5,806 bases of DNA from Holophagaceae bacterium (lineage in GTDB: Bacteria > Acidobacteriota > Holophagae > Holophagales > Holophagaceae): the NCBI GenBank assembly GCA_025353305.1, contig JANXQX010000141.1:1-5806 (forward strand), given 5' to 3'. The notes beneath the pieces are model-generated. The model saw nothing but the letters and a program-made list of their open reading frames with translations, was not told the DNA's origin and searched no databases. Every line of letters starts with the position of its first letter. Positions within the stretch are counted from its first letter, which is position 1. The translations under genes and the position numbers were made by a program. Positions 1-5,315 of the stretch are shown here, piece by piece.

Positions 1-12
1 GCACATGACGAG

Positions 13-42
13 TCTCTTTGTGCCCTTTGTGTCTTGGTGGTT
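13..42 (-). repeat. ACCAAGACAC-type short periodic intergenic repeat
   Basis: Read on the minus strand, the block begins AACCACCAAGACACAAAG and continues with GGGCACAAAGAGA. This is an imperfect tandem of roughly 9-10 bp units built on CAAGACAC / AAAGGGCAC. It resembles a class of dispersed intergenic repeats seen in many environmental bacterial genomes. It encodes nothing plausible. I know of no established function, and copy number elsewhere in the genome cannot be seen from this window. Confidence 0.55.
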
Positions 43-138
43 CTATTTCTTTGAATGCAACTTGGTATGAATCGACCTGGCCGATACCGAGAATGGAATT
101 CATCAGGTGCCAGCTTCACGGTTAAAATTCCGGCGGCC

Positions 139-153
139 CGCGAGCGCTGCGCG
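139..153. repeat. GC-rich imperfect palindrome
   Basis: CGCGAGCGCTGCGCG is a near-perfect inverted repeat around AGCGCT with one unpaired base. It sits in a very GC-rich run (about 130-160) flanked by AT-rich sequence. It could form a small hairpin in the transcript reading leftward from the hydrolase gene. No T-run follows, so it is not called a terminator. Confidence 0.3.
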
Positions 154-201
154 CCCCGCGAAGTAATTTCCGGCTCAAATCAAGAAAATCAGTGTTTTCT
201 T

Positions 202-230
202 TTCTTGGCGTTCTTGGCGTCTTGGCGGTG
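202..230 (-). repeat. CGCCAAGA tandem repeat (three units)
   Basis: On the plus strand, TTCTTGGCG occurs twice back to back (202-210, 211-219), followed by TCTTGGCG (220-227) and GTG. On the minus strand this reads CACCGCCAAGACGCCAAGAA and onward, the classic form of a dispersed intergenic repeat. It begins only about 25 bp past the stop codon of the hydrolase gene. It is related in style, but not in exact sequence, to the block at 13-42. Confidence 0.7.
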
Positions 231-242
231 ATTTTTAAAAAT
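231..242. repeat. AT palindrome ATTTTTAAAAAT
   Basis: This is a perfect 12-bp self-complementary sequence lying directly against the CGCCAAGA tandem repeat and 12 bp beyond the hydrolase stop codon. As a bare A/T palindrome it is too weak to act as a terminator alone. It may form one edge of the repeat element. Confidence 0.4.
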
Positions 243-253
243 TCGACTCCGCA

Positions 254-1285
254 TTAATAGGCCACAGTCTTCTTCCCCTTGTCGGTCTCTTTGAGGAATT
301 TCACGAGGCCGGGACCGTAGGTGCGCTGGTCGTCCCACATGGACATGTGGCTGCCTTCGGGACAGAACAGGAAGCTGCCGTGCTTCATCTGCTGGGACAC
401 CCATTTCATGTGGGCGGGATCCATGGTGTCATGCTTGGCGCCAATGACGAGGGTGGGCATCGCCAGGGTTTTGAGATCCGCTTTCCGATCCCATTTTTCC
501 AGTCGGCCCGAGGCGCCGAATTCGCTGGGTCCTTGCATGAGCACGTAGACGTCCTTGTTCAAGCGCGCGAAGGCCCGGTTCACGGCATCAGGCCAGTCAG
601 GCAGGCGGCACATGTGCTTGGCGTAGAAATTGGGCATGAGCAGTTCCATGTAGCGCGGGTCGTCGAACTTACCCTTGGCTTCCAGCTCCTTCACTTCCTT
701 CACCACGGCGGGATCCATCTGCTTGGCGAGCACCGTGTCGGCGTAGGTGTTGTAGTCGGGGATGCTCATCATCATGTTGGAGATGATCAGGCCCTTCAGG
801 TTCGCCCCGTATTTCAGCGCGTACTCCACACCGAGGATGCCGCCCCAACTGTGGCCTAGCAGATAGAAATTGTCCTTGTTGAGCCCGAGGGCGATGCGCA
901 CCTGTTCGACTTCTTCGACGAATCTGTCGGTCGTCCATAAGTCGTTGTCCTTCGGCTGGTCGGAATACGCGGAGCCCAATTGGTCGTAATAGATGAACTC
1001 GATCCCTTCGGGCGGCAGGAAGCCTTCCAGGGATTCGAAATACTCGTGGGTGGCGCCGGGACCGCCATGGAGAAGCAGCACTTTGATCCGCGGATTGTTC
1101 CCGAAGCGCTTGGTCCAGACCTTGAACTCGCCCTTGGGGGTCTTGATCGGGATGAGTCTCACACCACCGGACTGGATGGCGTCCTTGTTGGCGAAGTAGC
1201 TGCGCAGCGTGGCCGGCGGGGTCTGAGCGGAAACGGCGGCGCCCAAGAAGATGAGCGAGCCGAGCAATGCAAGGGCGAGGCGCAT
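254..1285 (-). CDS. Exported proline iminopeptidase-family alpha/beta hydrolase
   Basis: This 343-residue protein is a serine hydrolase of the alpha/beta fold, closest by motif to the prolyl aminopeptidase (S33) group, which removes N-terminal proline or similar residues from peptides or amino-acid amides. Residues 1-20 form a signal peptide with likely cleavage VSA|QT, so the enzyme should act outside the cytoplasm. The visible motifs are the oxyanion loop HGGPG (73-77), DQLGS (101-105), the nucleophile elbow GHSWGG with Ser146, the probable acid Asp286 in AKHDTMDP, and the catalytic His313 in GSHMSMW. Helical cap residues lie between about 170 and 265. Length is normal for the family plus a signal. 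The ATG has GGGAG at 1292-1296 with 6-nt spacing and a promoter just upstream, so it is probably transcribed independently of the gene at 1392. Exact substrate is not readable from sequence; related amidases and esterases share these motifs. Confidence 0.9.
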   Translation of the reverse strand: MRLALALLGSLIFLGAAVSAQTPPATLRSYFANKDAIQSGGVRLIPIKTPKGEFKVWTKRFGNNPRIKVLLLHGGPGATHEYFESLEGFLPPEGIEFIYYDQLGSAYSDQPKDNDLWTTDRFVEEVEQVRIALGLNKDNFYLLGHSWGGILGVEYALKYGANLKGLIISNMMMSIPDYNTYADTVLAKQMDPAVVKEVKELEAKGKFDDPRYMELLMPNFYAKHMCRLPDWPDAVNRAFARLNKDVYVLMQGPSEFGASGRLEKWDRKADLKTLAMPTLVIGAKHDTMDPAHMKWVSQQMKHGSFLFCPEGSHMSMWDDQRTYGPGLVKFLKETDKGKKTVAY

Positions 1286-1291
1286 GGGATT

Positions 1292-1296
1292 CTCCC
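1292..1296 (-). promoter_or_regulatory. Ribosome binding site of the exported hydrolase
   Basis: GGGAG on the minus strand lies 6 nt before the ATG at 1285. It supports that start, which also gives a complete signal peptide. Confidence 0.65.
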
Positions 1297-1311
1297 GGGA
1301 AGGGCGACTAA

Positions 1312-1339
1312 CTTATACGTCCTACCGATTTGTGTTCAA
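1312..1339 (-). promoter_or_regulatory. Sigma-70-type promoter of the exported hydrolase
   Basis: Reading the minus strand, TTGAAC (1334-1339, 4/6 to TTGACA) is followed after 16 bp by TATAAG (1312-1317, 5/6 to TATAAT). Transcription would begin near 1305, giving a roughly 20-nt leader that still contains the ribosome site at 1292-1296. This fits a separate transcription unit for the hydrolase even though it lies in the same direction as the upstream cluster. Confidence 0.55.
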
Positions 1340-1353
1340 AAAGGTGGAAAAAT

Positions 1354-1383
1354 GTAACCACAGATCAACACCGATTCACACAG
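1354..1383 (+). repeat. AACCACAGAT-type short periodic intergenic repeat
   Basis: The plus strand reads GTAACCACAGATCAACACC and then GATTCACACAG, with an imperfect period of about 11 bp (ACCACAGATCA, ACACCGATTC, ACACAG). It fills much of the 106-bp gap between the hydrolase and the upstream exported protein, ending just before the latter's stop codon at 1392. It belongs to the same general style of dispersed intergenic repeat as the blocks at 13-42 and 202-230 but has a different core. In the antisense reading it gives only a meaningless Leu/Cys/Ile-rich peptide. Confidence 0.55.
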
Positions 1384-1391
1384 GTTCCAGG

Positions 1392-2408
1392 CTACGGGCC
1401 GAGTTTCTTCGCCTCCGCAGCGCTTAAAATCCTGGCGTTGCGTGGTCCAAGGCTGAGCGCGCGGCTGTCCGGCAGCACCAGGTTGTAGGCCAGGTAGGAG
1501 AATCGGCCAACTTCGGCGGGCTCGGCCAGCTTGACCTCGGCCTGCGGCCAGATGCCCCCGGCAAGGGACCTTCCGCGCAGGGACAGGAGCGGCCACATGG
1601 TCCCCTTGTCGGCGGTCCGTTTGCCAGAGACTTTGAGATGGAGCTTCACCTTGCCCTTGCTCTCCAGGGAGCTGCCAAAGAAGACCGCCGCCACCCCGGA
1701 AGCCGCCCGCCCGAAGCCGTCCGAACGTGTGGTGAGGGACGTCGTGAGGTTAGGCGTGGTGGCGATTTCCGTGGCTTCCAATAATTTAATTTCGGCAGCA
1801 TCGGTGAGCACGGTCAGGGGAACAAAGATCTCGAAAGCCAGGTCGTCGAAGGCGGCTGTCGCAAGATTCTCGACTTCGTAGAAAAAGCCCAAATTCAACG
1901 TATTGCCCTTCGAATCCGCCGAGCAGGTTGCCCGGATGCGCAGGCCCGGAAGTGTGAGCCCCGTATCGGTCCAGAACACGCCGGCCTCCCCATACCAGTT
2001 GTCGTATTGGCCGATGGCCGCCTCTCCGGGAGGGAGTTGCACATCTTTCCAGAAGAACGCAGCGGAAGTGCCCTGCTCCAGAATTTGCGGCTGCGGCAGA
2101 TAGGTTGTCTTCTTCGGTGAAATATCCAGGGGCGAGAACATTGGATCAGGCAGTTGGGAATCCGCCAGGAAGGCTGGCCAGAAGGGGCCCTTCTGCCACT
2201 TCCCAGGGGGCACGGCGGAGTTCACATCCATCACCAGGGGGCGTTCCCCCAGGTTCATCAGGAGCACCTCGTGATTCACGATGGGCGTGAAGTTGCGGGT
2301 TTGCAGGGTGCTCCGCTCGATGATGTACAGGGGTTCCCCCCCCAGCCCCGGCTCAGGAGCCAGGGCCAGGAGGGCGGTCAGAACGAATTGCAGTGGGCGC
2401 TGGATCAC
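1392..2408 (-). CDS. Exported protein of unknown family, third gene of the cluster
   Basis: I do not recognise the family. With the GTG at 2408 the product is 338 residues. Residues 1-17 look like a signal sequence (basic start, hydrophobic LQFVLTALLALA), followed by a Pro/Gly-rich stretch. The rest has no further membrane segment and reads as beta-rich, with many Trp, Tyr and Phe residues. Two likely sandwich-like parts are about 25-200 (including a GFFYEVEN strand at 174-181) and 230-330. There is one mature Cys (162) and no recognisable catalytic motif. The ribosome site AGGGA at 2415-2419 (6-nt spacing) favours this start. An in-frame GTG at 2426 overlaps the stop of the preceding gene (GTGA) but lacks a ribosome site, and an in-frame ATG at 2471 lies inside that gene. 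The overlap argues for translational coupling and a shared role with the protease-like neighbour, perhaps as a secreted partner or substrate (inference). Confidence 0.75.
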   Translation of the reverse strand: MIQRPLQFVLTALLALAPEPGLGGEPLYIIERSTLQTRNFTPIVNHEVLLMNLGERPLVMDVNSAVPPGKWQKGPFWPAFLADSQLPDPMFSPLDISPKKTTYLPQPQILEQGTSAAFFWKDVQLPPGEAAIGQYDNWYGEAGVFWTDTGLTLPGLRIRATCSADSKGNTLNLGFFYEVENLATAAFDDLAFEIFVPLTVLTDAAEIKLLEATEIATTPNLTTSLTTRSDGFGRAASGVAAVFFGSSLESKGKVKLHLKVSGKRTADKGTMWPLLSLRGRSLAGGIWPQAEVKLAEPAEVGRFSYLAYNLVLPDSRALSLGPRNARILSAAEAKKLGP

Positions 2409-2414
2409 CAGTCG

Positions 2415-2419
2415 TCCCT
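2415..2419 (-). promoter_or_regulatory. Ribosome binding site deciding the GTG start at 2408
   Basis: AGGGA on the minus strand is 6 nt from the GTG at 2408. GTGATCCAG occurs twice, 18 bp apart, so two in-frame GTG codons compete (2426 and 2408). Only the second has a ribosome site, and it starts right at the signal sequence. Confidence 0.5.
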
Positions 2420-2422
2420 GGA

Positions 2423-3919
2423 TCACTTGCGGAAGTAGGTCATGCCTGGATTCGGACGGCCCACGAAACACATGCGGGTGAATCCGTAGAACTTGATGAT
2501 GCCCACGGCGTTCTTGGCTTCCGCCTCCTTGGTGCCGAAGTCAAGCAGCCAGGAGGAGCCGTCCACGACCTTCCAGGCCCCGCCGACAAAGGAGGCTTTG
2601 ACATTCGCTGGATTCAAGGGGATGGCGTCCTCGCCCGGGTAGGCACCGGCGGGAGCGGATCCGGCGGCCGTGTAATAGGTCATGGGGGCGTGGGGACGGC
2701 CCACGAAGCACTGCTTGTCCATTTTGTAGTGCTTCATGATGTCGCTGGCCTTCTGGGCATTGGCCTGGTTGCCGCCGAAGTCCAGCAGCGAAGAACCGCC
2801 GTCCGTGACTTTCCAGGTCCCGCCGATGAAGGCTGCCTTCACGTTGTTGTAGTTCATGGAAATGCAATCCTCAGCGAGCTTTGACGTTGCCACATCCACG
2901 AAACGGCCGTTGAAGCCTTCCAGGCAAAAGGCGCCGGTCAGCCCGTGGGCCGCGGCGGCGGTGTTGAGTGCGGTGGCCATGAGCTGGCCGTTGATCAAGG
3001 TGGCGCGCCAGAAGTCCACATCCACGAACTCGGAGCGTGCCACGGGCAGGCTGATCACCCCTCCAATGTAGGAGCGGGGATGGTGGGACATGATGGCGTT
3101 TTTCAGGGAAAACGGGCTGGCGCATACGTTGCAGGAATTCAGCAGGACCACAGAGTGGTAAAGGCCACTGAAATTCGTGGCGGAGTTGAAATCCGTGTAC
3201 CACATCGGCTCGGAGTTCCACTGGACGATGACGCCAGGATTGCCGTGCCCTATGTTGTTCCAGGCCAGCAGGTTCGTGCTGGTCTGGAGGACGCCCATGA
3301 CGGCGGCCTTGGTGCTGGCGGATCCGATCTTCTTGTCGACGCTGCCGAACGCCTGGGTGAAGATATTGCCAACGTCGTTGGTGGCCTGCACCGCGCTCGG
3401 GAATTCCGTATTGGCGGTGTTCGCCATGGCCTTGGGACCATGGCCCTGGGGCAGGGTCAGCTTCAGGTTCTGCAATAGGCTGGCCTTGAGCTGCACCACG
3501 GCGGGGCTGACCGCGGCGATGGTGCGCACAACTCCGGCGGCGGGGGTGAAGTTGTCGACCTTGTTGCGGAGGGTGGCCTTCCCTCCTTCGATGTCGTAGT
3601 CGAGCTTGGCGATGGTGGCGGTGTAGTCGTTCTTCGCCAGGAAGACAACCAATGCCTCGGCGCTCAACTTGTTTCCTATCCGGCCGGTAATCGTGATTTG
3701 CGGATGCACCGCGGAACTCAGGCCGACTGGACCCGCGAAGTGCTGCATCAGCAGGCCGTGGGTGAGGGTTTCCAACTGCTGCTTCTCGGCAGTCTGGAGC
3801 ACGATCTTGCTCGGGCGCAGCTGGATCGCGCGGAGCGGGCCGCCTCCTTCGGCACAAATCGGAGCCGCCACCAGCAGCGACAATAAGGGTGTCAGCAGAC
3901 TTGAAATATTTTTGCGCAT
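2423..3919 (-). CDS. Exported caspase-like (clan CD) cysteine peptidase candidate with two C-terminal CFVGRP repeats
   Basis: This is a 498-residue exported protein. Residues 1-23 are a signal peptide (MRKN start, cleavage ICA|EG). Residues about 45-120 form an N-terminal domain that resembles the small protein encoded just upstream. Residues about 205-330 look like a caspase/CHAT/gingipain-type core: GHG with His225, a hydrophobic strand SVVLLNSC ending in Cys263, then YIGG (284-287) and a helix-rich LINGQLMATALNTAAAAHG run (308-326). This order (strand-HG, strand-SC, YIG) is the clan CD pattern; His225 and Cys263 would be the catalytic dyad. Residues 350-416 and 430-495 are two copies of a 65-residue extracellular module ending in CFVGRP..P.TY. 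The ATG at 3919 has a perfect AAGGAGG, whereas a longer in-frame ATG at 4126 would overlap the upstream gene and hide the signal peptide. Peptidase activity is inference; an inactive relative is possible. Confidence 0.8.
   Translation of the reverse strand: MRKNISSLLTPLLSLLVAAPICAEGGGPLRAIQLRPSKIVLQTAEKQQLETLTHGLLMQHFAGPVGLSSAVHPQITITGRIGNKLSAEALVVFLAKNDYTATIAKLDYDIEGGKATLRNKVDNFTPAAGVVRTIAAVSPAVVQLKASLLQNLKLTLPQGHGPKAMANTANTEFPSAVQATNDVGNIFTQAFGSVDKKIGSASTKAAVMGVLQTSTNLLAWNNIGHGNPGVIVQWNSEPMWYTDFNSATNFSGLYHSVVLLNSCNVCASPFSLKNAIMSHHPRSYIGGVISLPVARSEFVDVDFWRATLINGQLMATALNTAAAAHGLTGAFCLEGFNGRFVDVATSKLAEDCISMNYNNVKAAFIGGTWKVTDGGSSLLDFGGNQANAQKASDIMKHYKMDKQCFVGRPHAPMTYYTAAGSAPAGAYPGEDAIPLNPANVKASFVGGAWKVVDGSSWLLDFGTKEAEAKNAVGIIKFYGFTRMCFVGRPNPGMTYFRK
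2435..2632 (-). repeat. CFVGRP repeat, copy 2 (protein residues 430-495)
   Basis: This second copy runs from EDAIPLNPANVKASFVGG to CFVGRPNPGMTY. It aligns with copy 1 over its whole length: ED.I..N..NVKA.F.GG.WKV.DG.S.LLDFG, then the CFVGRP signature. The first conserved Cys of the module is Ala432 here, so Cys484 has no partner within the copy. The copy ends 3 residues before the protein's C-terminus. Confidence 0.85.
2672..2872 (-). repeat. CFVGRP repeat, copy 1 (protein residues 350-416)
   Basis: This first copy runs from EDCISMNYNNVKAAFIGG to CFVGRPHAPMTY. It keeps both cysteines typical of the module (Cys352 and Cys404), which could pair in an oxidising compartment. A 13-residue Ala/Gly/Pro linker separates it from copy 2. 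Modules of this kind (ED.I..N.....F....WK..DG.....F.....A......I...G....CFVGRP) are known to me as C-terminal repeats on assorted bacterial secreted proteins, with no established function I can cite. Confidence 0.85.
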
Positions 3920-3925
3920 GGTGCG

Positions 3926-3932
3926 CCTCCTT
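3926..3932 (-). promoter_or_regulatory. Consensus ribosome binding site of the protease-like gene
   Basis: AAGGAGG on the minus strand lies 6 nt before the ATG at 3919. It is the strongest ribosome site in the window and fixes the start at MRKN, immediately before a good signal peptide. It sits in the 28-bp gap after the small upstream gene, so high translation of the second gene of the transcript is expected. Confidence 0.85.
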
Positions 3933-3947
3933 GGGAGTTGGGGTGGT

Positions 3948-4316
3948 TCAGTCAAAAGAAAGCAGCGTGCAGATCCCGTTTTCAAGTGCGAAGCGGATCC
4001 TGCGGGTGGCTGCAGAATAAGTGGTGGCGGAAAGAATGATCGCGAGCAGCTCGTAGGCTGCAGGCTGTTCAACGGAACGGGTGATCCTGCCCTTGACGGA
4101 AACGGCCCCGGCCATGTCACCTGCAAAATGCTGATTCAGGAGCTGGCGGCCAGCCTGGATGAGCTGATCGGCGCTCGGCAGACCCTCTCCTTTGAGGCAG
4201 GGATCGACCTCCAAGTAGATGCCCGGGGAATCGTTGGGCGCGGGAAGAAACGGCACAGAATCAGCCATGGGACCTAAGCAGAAAGGGCTTTGAAAGTCCG
4301 CGAACGTGATACCCAT
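3948..4316 (-). CDS. Small non-exported protein homologous to the N-terminal domain of the downstream protease-like protein
   Basis: The product is 122 residues (106 if it starts at the internal ATG at 4268; neither start has a strong ribosome site). No signal peptide or membrane segment is visible, so it should be cytoplasmic. It matches no named family I recognise, but residues 50-118 resemble residues 45-117 of the protein encoded 28 bp downstream. Both have LL.QHFAG (here 59-66), then a GRI (here 76-78), then Tyr followed by a gap-free 18-residue block, SAATRRIRFALENGICTL versus TATIAKLDYDIEGGKATL. The likely history is duplication of the N-terminal domain. By analogy with propeptide-like inhibitors encoded beside secreted cysteine proteases, it could restrain premature activity inside the cell or assist folding. 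That role is inference. It is the first gene of the likely three-gene transcript. Confidence 0.75.
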   Translation of the reverse strand: MGITFADFQSPFCLGPMADSVPFLPAPNDSPGIYLEVDPCLKGEGLPSADQLIQAGRQLLNQHFAGDMAGAVSVKGRITRSVEQPAAYELLAIILSATTYSAATRRIRFALENGICTLLSFD

Positions 4317-4348
4317 AAAATTTAGGCCTGCGAGAGTAACCTGCCACG

Positions 4349-4378
4349 ATCTTTTCCAGGTGTCATCGAAGGTGTCAA
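4349..4378 (-). promoter_or_regulatory. Candidate promoter of the three-gene cluster
   Basis: On the minus strand a perfect TTGACA (4373-4378) is followed after 18 bp by AAAGAT (4349-4354), a poor -10 (3/6). It lies in the 84-bp gap between the glycosyltransferase stop and the small gene. The weak -10 suggests an activated promoter or a non-consensus sigma factor, or a chance -35 match. Read-through from the glycosyltransferase is the alternative. Confidence 0.35.
4358..4377 (-). repeat. Direct repeat TGACACCT-TCGA-TGACACCT, possible operator
   Basis: Two identical 8-bp units (4370-4377 and 4358-4365 on the minus strand) are separated by TCGA, giving a 12-bp period. The upstream unit overlaps the TTGACA box and the downstream unit lies in the spacer before the putative -10. 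The arrangement suits a regulator that binds tandem half-sites over a promoter, but no regulator can be named. Confidence 0.35.
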
Positions 4379-4400
4379 TGCCTTTTGAGAATTATCTTGA

Positions 4401-5222
4401 TCACTGGGCATTGTTTACCTGTAACAAAGCACGATCCGCCAGCTCTACGTAGGCATCGTAATTCGAGAAGGACTCAGCCTGCTCCACGGCCTGGCGGACC
4501 CTCTGGAGAATCCGTCGGTTCTCGTCCCTCTCAAGCTCCAGGAGATCGAACGCTTCCAAAACCTTGGCCTTCATTCCGTTGCCCCGCGCCACGTCGTAAG
4601 TCATGCCACCTTCGCCGGCCTCGAATTCCGAAAGCAGGTGGGGGATCCGCCAGGCACCTGGCGCACGATCCACCATGTGCAGAAAGGCGCACCAGTCGCT
4701 GAAATAAGTGGAGGCCTCCACGAAGCCCCCGCAATCCAGCAGTGCCTTCCTGGAAATCAAGGTGCTGTTGGTGTGCGGCATGCAGCGGAGGATGTCGGAA
4801 AAGTCGGACTTTCCCTCGCCCTCGGGGTGCTTGGTGGGCACCGGAAAACGCTTGCCGGGCGTCACTTTGAGAGTGCTGCCAAAGACGAAGGCCGCGTCTG
4901 ACTTCACGGCAGCGGCTTCGAGTTTCTCCAGACGATGGGGATAAACGATGTCGTCATCATCCAGAAAGATCACCCAATCGCCCTGGGCCTCCCTCAGGCC
5001 AAGGTTCCTGGCCTTGGCGACGCTATGCAGGGTGCGCTGCAGCAGCCGGCAGGGAACCCCGGTCTCTTTCAGGAGGCGAGCGGTGGAGGGGTCGTCCCCA
5101 TCTTCCACCACCAGGATTTCACCAGACTTCCACTTCTCCGCCGCCAAGCTCTTCAGGGCCCTGACCAGAAGTTCTGGACGTTGATGTGTCGTGATGATGG
5201 TGGTGATTTTCAAAGGGCTCAT
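4401..5222 (-). CDS. Family 2 (GT-A) glycosyltransferase
   Basis: This 273-residue cytoplasmic enzyme would transfer a sugar from a nucleotide-sugar donor to an unknown acceptor, typically in surface polysaccharide or glycan assembly. The GT-A fold is clear. It opens with KITTIITTHQRPELLVRAL (5-23), then VVEDGDD (38-44), which holds the nucleotide-binding acidic residue. SVAKARNLGLREAQGDWVIF (67-86) leads into the metal-binding DDDD (88-91, the DXD motif). Further on are MPHTNSTLISRKALLDCGGF (148-167) and SDW (175-177), whose Asp176 sits where the catalytic base is expected. A helical tail (about 215-273) follows with no membrane segment. Length is usual for a single-domain member. The start lies close behind a GGAAG sequence (short spacing), and no better start is seen. 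It is divergent from the phosphoesterase gene and shows no evident link to the protease-like cluster. Donor and acceptor cannot be told from the sequence. Confidence 0.9.
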   Translation of the reverse strand: MSPLKITTIITTHQRPELLVRALKSLAAEKWKSGEILVVEDGDDPSTARLLKETGVPCRLLQRTLHSVAKARNLGLREAQGDWVIFLDDDDIVYPHRLEKLEAAAVKSDAAFVFGSTLKVTPGKRFPVPTKHPEGEGKSDFSDILRCMPHTNSTLISRKALLDCGGFVEASTYFSDWCAFLHMVDRAPGAWRIPHLLSEFEAGEGGMTYDVARGNGMKAKVLEAFDLLELERDENRRILQRVRQAVEQAESFSNYDAYVELADRALLQVNNAQ

Positions 5223-5288
5223 GCTTCCAAGAATAGAGGCAATGTGGTGGCAGGGGTGGGAACGTCAATGATTCCTGATGGGCCGGGG

Positions 5289-5294
5289 CATAAT
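5289..5294 (+). promoter_or_regulatory. Weak candidate -10 box for the phosphoesterase gene
   Basis: CATAAT matches TATAAT at 5 of 6 positions and lies in the 93-bp divergent gap, 21 bp before the ATG at 5316. No convincing -35 is found (GTCAAT at 5264-5269 would need a 19-bp spacer). A start this close would leave a very short leader that still includes the GAGG at 5306-5309. Confidence 0.25.
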
Positions 5295-5305
5295 GAAGTT
5301 TTCCT

Positions 5306-5309
5306 GAGG
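5306..5309 (+). promoter_or_regulatory. Ribosome binding site of the phosphoesterase gene
   Basis: GAGG lies 6 nt before the ATG at 5316. It supports that start over the in-frame ATG at 5343, which would shorten the basic n-region of the signal peptide. Confidence 0.55.
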
Positions 5310-5315
5310 CCCTGG

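Larger units (their letters stand above)
1..253. other. Gene-free left end holding intergenic repeats
   Basis: I find no convincing gene here on either strand. The stretch lies downstream of the hydrolase gene that ends at 254. It contains two short A/T- and CCAAG-type repeat blocks (about 13-42 and 202-230), an AT palindrome next to the second block, and a GC-rich imperfect palindrome at 139-153. The segment 61-120 shows nothing I can interpret. No hairpin followed by a T-run, as expected of an intrinsic terminator for the minus-strand hydrolase, is evident. Confidence 0.6.

Noticed and set aside
347..859. Open frame of 170 codons on the plus strand
   Set aside because: It lies wholly antisense to the exported hydrolase, whose motifs are unmistakable. 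His/Val/Gly-rich composition is typical of a high-GC shadow frame, and no motif is seen.
257..1285. Possibility that the hydrolase is a haloalkane dehalogenase or lipase
   Set aside because: HGGPG, DQLGS and GHSWGG together point to the proline iminopeptidase group rather than to dehalogenases or lipases.
2945..3478. Open frame of 177 codons on the plus strand
   Set aside because: It is antisense to the protease-like gene, has Gly/Val/His-rich composition, and shows no ribosome site or domain.
2871..3857. Open frame of 328 codons on the minus strand in another frame
   Set aside because: Arg/Pro/His-rich translation of the same strand as the protease-like gene. The real frame has a signal peptide, motifs and a consensus ribosome site.
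3920..4126. N-terminal extension of the protease-like protein back to the ATG at 4126
   Set aside because: It would overlap the small gene, adds a Pro/Ser-rich stretch with no domain, and places the signal peptide internally. The AAGGAGG at 3926-3932 fixes the start at 3919.
4411..4427. Imperfect inverted repeat TTGTTTAC-CT-GTAACAA
   Set aside because: It lies inside the last codons of the glycosyltransferase, has a 2-nt loop and no T-run after it in the minus direction, so it is not supported as a terminator.
5293..5307. Mini-frame ATG AAG TTT TCC TGA before the phosphoesterase, its TGA overlapping the ribosome site
   Set aside because: Four codons with no ribosome site of its own, and it overlaps the candidate -10 box. 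Most likely chance.
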